A stretch of 64,000 nt of DNA from the NCBI GenBank assembly GCA_035582835.1, contig JAYKAV010000012.1:406818-470817 (forward strand), written 5' to 3'. The notes beneath the pieces were generated by a model. The model saw only the letters and a program-made list of their open reading frames with translations. It had not been told where the DNA came from and made no database searches. This DNA is from Phoebastria nigripes. Taxonomy: Eukaryota; Chordata; Aves; Procellariiformes; Diomedeidae. Below, piece by piece: positions 11,521 through 23,104 of the stretch. Numbering within the stretch: the first letter of the stretch is position 1; each line of letters begins with the position of its first letter. The translations under genes and the position numbers were made by a program.

Positions 11521-14500
11521 GTAAGTCCCTAGTTTCTGTCAGTTTTTTCCACACAGACACGTTGCCAGCTCCCAAATGTGAGAATTTCACTGCAGCAGAG
11601 CCACTCACTCCTGCAGGGTTACTCACATATCTGTCTGGCATTTTAGTCTGTGGCTGCTATGGCTTCATGACAGCAGACCTGCACTACCGATTCAAGGGAT
11701 GCTTGGACATGATTGAGGTGCCACACGCCTTGCTCTCTGGTTTGGAGATCCAGCAGTAAAGGCTGGAGCTGGCCCATGCTTCCTCCCTTTGATATGTCCC
11801 AAAATATATCTAATCCCCATGCCTGAACACAAGCTTTCATTCAAGCAATTGGGGAGCAACGTTTGTTTTCTTCCAATTATAACCGCGTTTATACCCTGCT
11901 CAGGGACTTGCATAGAAAATGATAAAGCCAGCTCTCTGGCATATCCTAGCACAAGCATGTAATAATGCCTTTGCTGCAGAGTGTGTTTGATATCTGAGCA
12001 TCAGTGGGGACAGGATATTGGCTTTAACTGGAGGAAATAAATTACAGGATCCAAAGCCCAGTGAAACTAATAGCTTCCACTGACTCCAGGACAGGATCCT
12101 TACTATCTGTCTGTCTAACCTTTACACATTTATCTTCTGGGACTTGGAACCTCATAGGAAGAAGACTCATTCTTGGATGACCGACACTGTCAGTCCTTTG
12201 ACCTACTGAGTTTCGTACAATTTATTTGAAGCCCGAACCTTTGGTTTGTTTTATGTTTCTCCCAGCCCCCTGCTTATCAACTCTCTCCCACCTATAAAAT
12301 CAGTATTTATAGGACGGAAAGCAGTAAAATGGAAGCAGCTTTTACAATCCACTTTCTCTTCTCTGTTTATCTCATTTGCCAAGCTCTGAAGTTTGGCAAG
12401 CTGCGTTTCAAGACAGAACTCAAAATACAGTATTGTACATTATACAGCATAAAATACATATATCCTTAGAAAGGGGGATCCATTTGTTTCTCAGAATACC
12501 TACAATATTTGTCCCAAGGCAGAATTACTTCAAAAATGTATTAAATCAGTTGATTTAAATTTAATAAGTTCTTTTTCCCATTGTTGAAGTAAAAACTTAT
12601 ACTGAGTACTGATGCCAGAAAAAGCTATTTGATCATTAGAACACCAATTTTGATAGATTTTTTCAGCTTTCCAGGTGCAGAGAGACATCAAATGAGTCTT
12701 ACCAGCAGTCAGGACTGCCTGGCCAGTGTGGTAGTAAAGCAGATTGCAGGCTGCTCCCAAGCAAAGGGAAGAGCCTGAGACCCTCCAGCCTGGAAAGATG
12801 CATGGATCCTGCCTGGGCTTAGGTGTCTGGGAGATGCATGCCCGAGTGGTACGTGACCCCTTCCTACAGCAGGAGAGCCACAGGAAGCTTTCACACGCAA
12901 GGAGTAAAGAGCAACGTGAAAAGGGAAGTCTAAAGAAAAGCTGGAGACAGGAAGAGGCCAGATTTTCTGAATTTCCCAGCAGAGTATCACAGATATATGT
13001 TCTCCATTACATGATTGATCATGAAGTCAAAATCAGTCTCAAGAAGGTCTTTCTTGCTGTTGCCACCGTGGGGCTTTGTAAAGCGTGATATTCAAAACCA
13101 CCTATACAGTCAGTAAAAGCTTTCATCTTTTAAAGGTTTTTTTTTATTAGAGGGATTCACACGGCTAGGGCTAGAATGAGAAAGAAACGATAAAATTAAT
13201 ATTATTTATCATGGCAATAGCACAAGGAACATTATTTCCTTACAGCGTAGCACTGTCTGAAGCTTAACACAAGGAATAGAAAGACTCACTTCAGGTTTTA
13301 GTTGCTTAACCCCTTCACTGCTGTAAATCATTCTGTCTCACAACATTGCTGTGCAGTGGAAGAAGTAACAGCCTATCTTTATTTTTTTTATCAGAATAGG
13401 AAACTGAGAACAGTATGACAGTGTGGACAGCAAAAGGCTGGCCATGAAAGGGTGAATTTGAACTGCGCTGTTATAATAGCTATTTTGCCAGCTGAAATCT
13501 GAGCATTAGTAGATTTGTGGATGCAAATGAGCCACTGTTCATTTCATCAAAATGGAGCTGAGAATTAATTGAGCCTCTGTTGGTGCACTCAGCTGTAAAT
13601 TTTCATCTGTTTCTCAACTATGACCCAGTTGAGGCTCTGCTGAGCAGTAGTACAAATTTTTTCCCCATGCAAATGTAGTAAGTACTGAACACATTTAACA
13701 CATGAACTAATTGAGCATCAACTGGTTCACGAAACAGTGAAACACTAGGCTTGAAAGTCTGTTTTGTCTTTTTTTCCTTTAATGCAGTTCTTTTCAGTCT
13801 TAGATTATTTGCCTCTGATGTACACAAAGACATTGATTGTGAGTGACAAAATTGAATACCTGTGCTAAACTCTCCAGAAAAGCCTGTCCGTTTGCACTTG
13901 CACTCACTTTTATGACTGCACAACAAAATTGTCATGAAATTTCTACATTTCTAGAGAGGATGAAATCAGATAAATATTTATATGTCGACTTGAATCTAGA
14001 AGTGATAGTGGGTTCACATCTATTTCTGTGAACTTAAAGGGTTATTGCCTTTATTGCCTCTACTAGAACTGGGCTAACACTGGGTGGAAGACATGGAGAA
14101 AGGCAGGCGGATGTGGCAAAACTTGCCAAAATCTCTGAAAAAGCTTCTGAGATATAACTGTCCTGCCTGTTTCCGACCCTGTCCTCAGCCCTGTCTCAAC
14201 ACATCCAATTTTCAGACAGTGAGAGCTGAATGAAGGAAACGACAAAACAATCTTGAAATTTCTAAAAATAATATCAAGGGTTTGGAGATGGTAAACAGTA
14301 CAATGCCCTCTTATAGGGGGTTTCGGTCTCAGTCAGTTCCAGAATTGTCCTCTTTTTTATACTTCTCCAGCAGCTGAAGAGGAACATGATATCATCCTTG
14401 CAAGTAGATCTATAGCAAACTATGATAAGAACAAGGCCGGTCTGTCTAAATTCCATCCAATACATCACAAACCAGTTCACCAAAACTGTCAATATTTATA

Positions 14501-15188
14501 GGCTAATGGGGTAGGCATGTTTATGGAAATATAGAGCAAGAGGCAAGAAATGCCGATATTTTCCTTGCCTCTCCACCGAGAGCCATTTGAGTGATGAGAA
14601 GTCCCTTCAGCCTGGAACGCCAGCACATTGCTTGACCTCAACCCTGTACCTATGGTGCCATACACTTGGAGCAACGCTGGGGAAATCAAGCTCTAATCAA
14701 TGAACTTTTGGACACTTACAGTGTTGGGAGAAGGAGAAAAGCAAACTAATAGTTTTGAATTTCCTAAGAAAAGCATACAGCAATTAAAAAAATTAATATA
14801 TTGCTCCAACAACATGTTTACTGAACAAATGCATAATTAGTAAATCAGTAGTGTTGCAGCTACAGTCTGAATGGAACATCATTTTGCCAATTAGTTGATG
14901 AGGCATAATAATGTCAGATACTTGATGCTACTAGCTTCTTTAATTAATTTTTTGAACCAGGGTACTCATGTATCAAACACATCTGTGGCTTCAGCCTTAT
15001 AAACTTGAAAATGTGTAAACATAATTTCCGTTCATTTAAAATGTACTGTTATATAATATGGTCCCTGTTCTACGTGTCGAAAGGCAGAATAGCTGCAGGT
15101 GAGCTAGGAAAAGCTGTAATCATCCAGTTGACAAGACCCCCGGCAGTAGTGTTGGGTAGTTGCAACACCAACGTCTTTTCTTCTCCAG
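11521..15188 (+). other. CNTN6: CNTN6 intron, 3.7 kb, FN3-1 to FN3-2
   Basis: Phase 1 intron, mostly AT-rich unique sequence. Around 13500-13680 there is a dense non-coding stretch with two POU octamers (ATGCAAAT at 13521 and 13667). No coding exon or recognisable transposon was found. It ends TTTTCTTCTCCAG. Confidence 0.75.
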
Positions 15189-15259
15189 TTCCTGTCGTGG
15201 CACCAACGAACATCAGTGGAGGAGGAGGGAGCCGTTCTGAGCTGGTCATCACATGGGAG
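15189..15259 (+). CDS. CNTN6: CNTN6 exon: start of FN3-2
   Basis: At 71 nt this is the shortest exon, from CTCCAG to donor GAG|GTAATT, phase 1 in and 0 out. It encodes VPVVAPTNISGGGGSRSELV followed by I-T-W-E. The GGGGSRSELVITW block is conserved across contactins and holds the core FN3 Trp. NIS is a potential N-glycosylation site. Confidence 0.95.
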
Positions 15260-17984
15260 GTAATTGTTAGCTCAATTAACCCAAGCTGTCTAATGGGGAA
15301 GAGTCCATGGGTGAAATCACAGCCCTCTTGAAATCCAGAGGCTTTTGGTCACTGGCTTTGGCTAAGCCTGGATTTCATCCTGCATCTGGAGAGAAAACAG
15401 CCTGTAAGATATACAGCAAGTTTTCTGTGTTATAGCGAACAATTTATAAAAATAAACAGTTTAAGAGGCATGTTATAAAGATGTTTAGAAGTCTATATAA
15501 CCCTCTTATCTCCATTGTACAGGAGGTGCTTAACACACTAATCTGCATGGCCATTTCCTGCATTAACATTTTTCATACTTTTGTTTACATGTTTTTCATT
15601 CTGGAACACTGTGCTGACAAGACATATCTTATTATGCGTTAAAGGAGATGAGCCCTTTCATTCTCCAGCACTCCAGTGAGAGGAGAGAATATACGTTTTC
15701 AGAACAGTTAATACCATGCTACAAGTTGCAATGGGTGAGCACAGGTCATATCAGGGAGTGGAAAGTAAGCGTCATGGGAAGGAGCCCCACCTTCTCCAGC
15801 CACCCAGCAGCCTCCCCGCGGGCACCGCGATGAAGGCAGGCAGCATCTTGCAAAGCCCGTGCAGTGATGGGGCAGGTGCTTGGTCAGGGCTCCAGCCCCT
15901 ATGGAAAAACTCCCCAAAACACAGCTCCCACCCTCTGGGTTTTTCATTGCTGCTGAAAAATACATATGAAGTTAACGTGACTCACCTGATTAGATCTCTC
16001 CCCTGGCTTTGAAGACATCTGACTGAAGTAGGAGGTACCCCATGCCATCAGCAGCACCCAGCCTGGAGGGCAGGGGCCAGGCAGCCTTCCCATGTATCCC
16101 ATATCTCAGAGGCTGCCCAAGATGACCTCTGTTTAGTTCCTAATTTGGGACGGGGCCTCTAAAAACACGGTGCTCCCTTTGTAAGTCATGGAAAACGTTT
16201 CTTCATGAAAAAAAAAAAAAAAAGAATTCTAGTTCAGCTTAAGCAAGGAAAGCAGTCTGCTCCCTCCCTTGACTTCATTCTTTTTCCAAAGAAATAACCA
16301 AGCTCATGTATACAGTTTGAAGGAAAGGAAAAGGAACTAAATTAAACTAAAAGTGATGTTATTCATCAGCTGAGTGAGTTATCTGTGTTCTCCTGTATGC
16401 TAAAAAACTGTGCCATTTAACCAGCCTTTTGGGGGAGGAAGGGAAGTGATAGGAAAAAAATGAGGTAAAAATTAAAAAATCTCCACTAGGTAAGCAATAT
16501 TGCCAATGCTTTCCCCTCTCCATGCTCCAAACAGAGTGAAACTTCACTTCTACTGAACTAAATTTTCCTCCATATGCATCTTTCACTGTTTTGTTTCATT
16601 TTCTCCTCTACTGATCTACTCTTTGGGAGCAGCAGAACATGAAAATTGAAAACAACCTGAGATCTCTCAATCAAATTATCCCGTTGGACTCCATAGTGTG
16701 TCCTGAAAAATAGTCAGAAGAAATACTAATTATGCCAAGCTAACGACACTGAACATGACTCTCCAGCTTTCTGTGATGAACTCACTAAACATCTTGATTA
16801 AATCTGAGGTCACAGAAGCCTCAAAAACAAATTAAATGCTCTAGAAAGGAGCTTGAACTCTTATAAATCCCCAGTGCACCATCATCACTCACACTTAACT
16901 CTCTCGGGACTGGAAAAGAGCTAGAAGGGGGCCTATTGGGGAATTAATGTTTGTAAAACACTTAAGGAAAGACATATTTGTTATATATGCCAGGCCAGGG
17001 TTATTATTAGAATTAGAAGGAATTTGTGAGGAAAAAAATAAAATAACTGCCCTGAAATCTTCTGATGTACCTCCTGATTTTTTTCCTCCCATCTTCTTAC
17101 ACCGTTAGTGCTCCCGGTAGTTTCTCCACAGGAGAGGAGCTTGGAGCCTGGAACGATCACTGGGGCTGCGGTTCTGCCCCTATGTTTTTCTCTCTCTTTT
17201 TGCACCATTTTTCATGGCTGCTTTTCTGTGCACCTTACTTCAATGAAAGCATCTAAAATAAATGAAGTTTTGCTTCCTCCATGTACTACTGATCTTTTCT
17301 TGTTTTATAAATGTTCTCTTGCTTTGAGAAGCCAATGTAGAAGTATTTTTATCCCAAGAAAACAAAAAAGTTCATGCTGGATACAGTGTTGATGTAATTG
17401 CCTGTTCAGTATGAGTCATTAGTACATGAGATTTTATTAATAGAAACATTAATTTGCCATGTTGACTTGCAATAACATTTCTGTTCTAAACAAACTTAAA
17501 TAAGAATATGTTCATGCACTTGAGACTTTCACCTGTGCTAAAAATATATGTAAGTACTGTACTCAGATGCAGGCAATTATACAGCTGACACACACTTCTG
17601 TGTATACCTTTGCTCCTTTCCCGACTCTTTTTTTTGTTTAAAAATCATTTATTTAAAATTAACGTTCCTATACCCCTTGGGGAAAAAAAATCAGCTGCAA
17701 CCTGTACTGAGTGAAATGCTTTTAATTTTGAAAACTTCATGCCTGAAAGAGAATAACTTTAATGGAGCTGATCAGATCTTTTGTTTCTAAATTGATTGCC
17801 TCAATAGATTTATTATTTTGATTTTTATTTCAATATTACATTGACTGATGGAGCAAACATTATTATCTTCTCCAAGGCACAGTCAACTAAATCAATACCA
17901 CTAAAATATACTCAGAGAATGAAGATTCAATTAAAACAGTGTGTATTTGCAAATGCTTATTGACTGACTGCCTTGTCACTACAG
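15260..17984 (+). other. CNTN6: CNTN6 intron, 2.7 kb, within FN3-2
   Basis: Phase 0 intron. A moderately GC-rich stretch at about 15780-15910 and a run of 16 A at 16208-16223 stand out; the rest is AT-rich unique sequence. Overlapping open frames near 15.7-16.0 kb reflect base composition and have no recognisable homology. The acceptor is GTCACTACAG. Confidence 0.75.
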
Positions 17985-18219
17985 CCAGTTCCAGAAGAAC
18001 TACAAAATGGGGAAGGTTTTGGCTACATCGTTATGTTTCGTCCTCTTGGCTCAACAACCTGGACAAAAGCAGTGGTGGCTTCAGTAGAAGCAAACAAATA
18101 TGTTTATAGGAATGAAAGCATTAGACCTCTCTCTCCTTTTGAAGTGAAAGTTGGTGTCTACAACAACAAAGGAGAAGGGACCCTGAGCTCCATATCCATT
18201 GTCTACTCAGGAGAAGACG
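17985..18219 (+). CDS. CNTN6: CNTN6 exon: remainder of FN3-2
   Basis: The largest exon found (235 nt), phase 0 in and 1 out, donor ACG|GTAATG. It encodes [52 protein letters not shown] and NKGEG, a nearly full FN3 domain with the [10 protein letters not shown] block typical of contactins. NES is a potential glycosylation site. It ends at VYSGED, where CNTN6 has GEDEP across the junction. Confidence 0.96.
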
Positions 18220-18776
18220 GTAATGCGCGTTACTCTTATTAGTAATGGTTGTGTAGCATCAATAGGTCCCAGATATGATCAGACAGATCTCCACAGGAAT
18301 ATTAAGGAGCCTGCTCAAAGCTGCTCCTTGAAGGCTGACAAGAGACACGAGGCAGAAGATGGGAAATTGAAGTAAATAAAAGCAAGGGGCAGATTTTCAG
18401 AATCGTTTTAAGTAGACAGCATATTTCAACTTCTTTGCCCCCACGGAGCTCCTACTGGGTGGGCTGGGAAAATCAGGAGACATTCAAAAGTGTAGCTCTC
18501 AGAGGGTCTAGATTTCAGACCACTCAGTGCAGCTGATCTCTTCTGAAAATCTATCCCAGCTTATGGGTAATGACCAATTTTGAAAAATTACGGTTTTGCT
18601 GATGTTCCAGAATAAACGGGCAGCAAAGCTAGGGATTCACACCGGTTTTCCTGAGCTTCTGCCTGCTGCTTCCCCCCAGAATCTCTTCCTCTTTTCTTGA
18701 ATCTCCCTCAGTTTTGACATAACACTCTTTTGGTAACACAAATGTTCCACCAGTTGTGTTTTCTCCCATCACCCAG
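18220..18776 (+). other. CNTN6: CNTN6 intron, 557 bp, FN3-2 to FN3-3
   Basis: Phase 1 intron with no repeat recognised. It ends TTTTCTCCCATCACCCAG. Base composition rises toward GC at its 3' end, next to the GC-rich exon that follows. Confidence 0.8.
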
Positions 18777-18892
18777 AGCCGCAGATAGCACCAGCGGGGG
18801 CTTCGGCGCTGAGCATTTCGGCGGCAGAGGTGGAGGTCTCCTGGCAGCCCATCGCATGGAACAGGCACACGGGCAGGGTGATGGGCTACGAG
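18777..18892 (+). CDS. CNTN6: CNTN6 exon: first half of FN3-3 (GC-rich)
   Basis: The 116-nt exon runs from CACCCAG to donor GAG|GTGAGG, phase 1 in and 0 out. The peptide reads EPQIAPAGASALSISAAEVE, then VSWQPIAWNRHTGRVMGYE; IAWNRHTGRV identifies CNTN6. It is about two-thirds G+C with nine CpGs, unlike every other exon of the gene here. Its first 20 residues are more alanine-rich than I expect for CNTN6, which fits a local GC-driven shift. Confidence 0.92.
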
Positions 18893-20291
18893 GTGAGGCG
18901 GCTGGTGCTGGTGTCTGACACCTTACAGATGTCCCTTTCCCAGCCACATTTGTATTCTGGTTCCTCCTCCTTTGCTTCCAAGTTAACAGACAATGGAGCT
19001 CTTCACCCGACTCTCATTAGCAACATTTCACCTGAGATAATCACAAGCATTTACAGACCAGGACTGCAGCTCTGTCCCAGACTTTTTGTAATGTAAATTA
19101 AAACCTCAGGATTAATCATTTGTGATGGCTACTACAAAAGGACTCCTGCTTGACTCCACGAGACAAAGCTGATCCTCCTCTTCTTACACAGCTGTAATGC
19201 TCTCTGAGCACGATGGGGTACTTGATAGTTTGAGGGCATGCACATGACCCATAGCATTGCTTACAGAAGAAACCAGGATAAATGCACTTCATTGCTATCC
19301 AAAGCTTGTGCTGTAGCGTATTTGAAAGGCTTTTGGCTTCTCACTCCTATTCATAGTGAGCATTTACTAATAACTGACAGGGTTTTTGCCCTGCGCACTG
19401 GGGTGCGTTGCTGGTGGCACGGCATCAAGTCCAGGGCTGGATCCAGGGACAGACATTTCAGGGTCTGAGCAGGGGGAGCTGCGAGGACGCATGGATACTG
19501 CCAGACCCCGGCGGCACTCAGCCAGCTGTGCTGCTTCTGGCTTCGCTCTGGTCTCCAGCACCCGGTGGGAGCAGAAACCCAGTGTCAGCTGCATCTGACA
19601 TCCACAGGACAGACCAGAGGTCCCTCCGGCGGAGGGGGAGGGAAGCGGATTTTTGTATTAATAACTGGGGTACTTCGAAGTAACCTCAGATATGATTCCT
19701 GGGTATTTTACTTGCACAGTGAAACGATTTTTTTTTTTTTTTGTAGATAAGATAAACCAAGAGTAAAGCAAGTCAGAAATACTTTAAATTCTGTCCTATC
19801 ATTACAAATGTATAAATGAAGGTAATAGGAGTCATGTACAGTACGCAAACCTTCCTAAATCAATTACTCACTGAAAAAAAACCCCAGGTCTAAATAGCTG
19901 TCACTGAATCAAAACTAGAGGCAGGATACAAAATAAATAAAAAACCTCTTAGATGACCGAGATAAATGTTTCTTTGTATCTTTTAAAGTTTTCTTCAGAT
20001 GTGTTCAAACCATAAAACCAAACAAGCTTTTAAAATTTCTCACCTTATCAAAGGTTTCCTTTTGGACATCTATAAAGTTAAGGATTTCATTTACTTCCTT
20101 AATTGGTATTCAGTCTCTGAAATTTTATTTCTTCTCTATAAATATTCATGCTTGGTTTTATTTCCTGCTAGTTTTGAATACAAAAAATCCTGTATTCCTT
20201 GAAATCTTCATTGTCAGCAGGTCTGCTTCCCAGCCAAATCTGTAACTGATGGAAAACAACGAATTGCCTGTTCTTTGTTCTCGCTTTTCAG
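18893..20291 (+). other. CNTN6: CNTN6 intron, 1.4 kb, within FN3-3
   Basis: Phase 0 intron. It contains a GC- and CpG-rich patch at about 19386-19640, where several reading frames on both strands stay open, and a T15 run at 19728-19742. None of the open frames shows a known domain. It ends TTCTCGCTTTTCAG. Confidence 0.8.
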
Positions 20292-20478
20292 GTTTTATAT
20301 TGGACTGATGATCCCAAGGAAAGCACAGCTGGTAAAGTCAGAGTCAATGGGAATGTGACAGCCAAAAATATCACAGGACTAAAAGCTAACACAGTGTATT
20401 TTGCAACAGTTCGAGCTTACAACACTGCAGGGACGGGGCCCTCTAGCACCCCGGTAAATGTCACCACTAAAAAATCAC
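20292..20478 (+). CDS. CNTN6: CNTN6 exon: second half of FN3-3
   Basis: The 187-nt exon runs from CTTTTCAG to donor TCAC|GTGAGT, phase 0 in and 1 out. It encodes VLYWTDDPKESTAGKVRVNG, then NVTAKNITGLKANTVYFATV and RAYNTAGTGPSSTPVNVTT. Three potential N-glycosylation sites (NVT, NIT, NVT) are visible. The RAYNTAGTGPSS block is the conserved F-G region of contactin FN3-3. Confidence 0.96.
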
Positions 20479-22991
20479 GTGAGTATTCAATTTCGTACAA
20501 CAAATGTTGCGAACTCCCAAGTGTGATAGTGACATTCCAGCTTACCGTGACCCATGCCTGATAAATGTTGCAATATCAAAGAAAACTGGATCCCAAATAT
20601 CTTCATAAAATTAAGCAACAAAATCTGTGACTAAGAAACTTCTCTGTCTCTTCCCTGACAATATTTCTGTGGTCACCATCAAGTTTATTCAGACTCTGGT
20701 ATTTAAGACATTAATATAATATTTAGCTTGGGCTTCAGTTCTGTCTCAATGGAAGCCAAAATTCTCATCAACTTAAATCAGACCTGGGAAGGTTATTTCA
20801 TTTACCCTATTCTATTTATATGCTAAAGTAATTCTGTACACCTACAAAGTTAGATAACACCGGTGTCTGTGTTTCTATAGAGTAGCAACTGTTAGGAAGG
20901 ATTTCCTTTTGCACTGCAACAGCATGCCACTTGCTTTCAGGAGATTTCAAAAGAGATGCAGAGTCAATAAAGGAAAGATGTTCCACAGATCCAACAATAG
21001 ATTTGGGTGCAGGAATATGGGTTTGTTTTTTTAAAGAAAAATGTTAAACGCTCCAAATACAGTGCTTTTTTGAGACCTTTAAACTGTGCACTGCTGAGCG
21101 TAGCATATGGGATACATTCATACAAACACTATTTAGTCATTATTTTTTTAAATTTTCTGCAACTGTAGAAGCAAACCCATATGCTATTCTGTTTGTGAGA
21201 AGCAACTTCATGACACCAAAGCTTTCATAGGCCCATCCTCCAAGATAATAAGGAAGCACTGAGCACCATCCTGCAGGATTGAACCCATGAAGTAAATGTT
21301 CACTAAGAGCAAAATAGTCGTAAAGAAGGAAATCTTGGTAATCTGCTATGTATCCAAGTGCCCCAAACTCATTACTGTTTAAGTGTTCCAGTTTTTTTAT
21401 ACTTTCTTTGGACTATGTTTTCCCAGTAAATAACTGATGAGCTCTTTTGCACAAAAAGGGAAATACTTCTCCTGTCTTTCACCAATTCTCCTCCTCTTAT
21501 GTGCTGTTCCATGCTGTTACTTCAGTGCAAGACAGAAACCAACTTTTAAAATGAGTTCATGATAAAAGTTACCATGTAATGTAATTAACATAAACCAAAA
21601 TAAAGCCAGAGAAGGTATTTTCTAAGGACTCAAACAGAACTCTTCTCACAGGCAATTTCTTAATGAAAATAGACTCATGTCTGGAAATGATTCTCTATAT
21701 TTGTATGTGCATATGTATGAAAGACGAGTTAAAGACATGGCAGTCAAGTGACAAGACATATAAGGAATAAATTTGCTTTTGTTTTACATTGACTTCATCT
21801 TCTGTCAAATTCAGGATTGTGCTAATTGTTCATTTAAAAATAAAATGAAAAAAAAATTAAATATGACCCTTTTAATATTTAAAAACATATATTAAAATTT
21901 TAAGCTCTAGTGTCTGAAAGATGTACTTTCAATATAAGTAGAGATAATATGTCAAGAGAATATAAACAATGTACATCTACAGCAGGAGCTTTAGGTTCAA
22001 GGTAATAGCTCTGTCTTCCTACTCATTGTCCAGGATTCCTACAATGTTCTGTGCATGCCATTGTTGTAGAGACTAAGCACCATCAATTTATTCTATCTCC
22101 ATGGGAAATGAAAGAAATTGTGGACTATTACCAAATCAACAGTACCTTCCAAGTTACATACATTAATCATCAATATATAGGAACTGTAGGGAGAAAAGAA
22201 GGATCCCAGAAGTTAACCATTTTAAAGTCAGGTCTGGGATACTCACAACATGTTTCTCCCCATCTCTCCTCCTTTTTCTTAATTCTGTTCAAGTCCTTAA
22301 TTCCTCTAACACCCCCAGTGCCGTCCTCCCAGGCAGGGTCCAGGAGGATGCACTATGGAGGAGATAATGTGTTGTTCTAAATCTGAGATACAGTTCAAAG
22401 GCACAGTTTCAACTTCACATGTTCACACAGGATTCGGTTTCAGTCACTTGTAGGCAAATTTTCAAAGTCCTGGCACTTAGGCATAAAAAGCCTTTGAAGA
22501 GCTACTCTCAGCCTATTGTGCTGAGAATTTATAAAATCCTACAATGTGTCATGACGGATCACATGGAGACTTTAATGTGTAGCTCTTTGTAACCTGTCCT
22601 CATGGCTGATGAAAATCTTGTCTTTTGTATTTTACTCTTAGTTTTAGCTTTTTCTGAAATCCATACAGCAAAACACTCTCTAGTACATTAAAATACAGAT
22701 AGGAACAACATAGTACTTAAACAAAATCTATCAAATATAACTTGAACTGTCAGACACTGTCAGGCTTTTCCTAATTTTGAAAACGAACTCTCACAGTAAG
22801 TGGTTTTGTGCTATGAATAGATCTTTATTCTGACTAATACGAGAGCAATGGTGGACTGGAAGATATTTTTTACTCTTTTAGATTTGAATCACCCATGCAT
22901 TTGCTACTTCCATGTCAGCAGCTCATTCAATTACACTATGCAAATTAATATTCAGTTGTATCTTGTGATTATCATCATCTTTTTTTTAAAG
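20479..22991 (+). other. CNTN6: CNTN6 intron, 2.5 kb, FN3-3 to FN3-4
   Basis: Phase 1, AT-rich intron without recognisable transposon. Close to the acceptor, 22938-22949 reads ATGCAAATTAAT, a POU octamer fused to a homeodomain core. The acceptor is a T-run followed by AAAG. Confidence 0.75.
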
Positions 22992-23104
22992 CACCAAGTC
23001 AGCCCCCGGCAAACATCGCCTGGAAGCTGACAAATTCCAAAATCTGCTTGAACTGGGAACACGTAAAAACAATGGAGAATGAATCAGAGGTGCTAGGCTA
23101 CAAA
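22992..23104 (+). CDS. CNTN6: CNTN6 exon: first half of FN3-4
   Basis: The 113-nt exon runs from TTTAAAG to donor AAA|GTAAGT, phase 1 in and 0 out. The peptide is [20 protein letters not shown] followed by [29 protein letters not shown] is near identical to mammalian CNTN6 as I recall it. NES is a potential glycosylation site. Confidence 0.96.

Noticed and set aside
18629..18947. Overlapping minus-strand frames across the GC-rich FN3 exon
   Set aside because: They are shadows created by high GC content opposite a confirmed CNTN6 exon.
22051..22380. 109-codon + frame in a CNTN6 intron as a possible extra exon
   Set aside because: It fits no contactin domain, and flanking exons join perfectly in phase without it.
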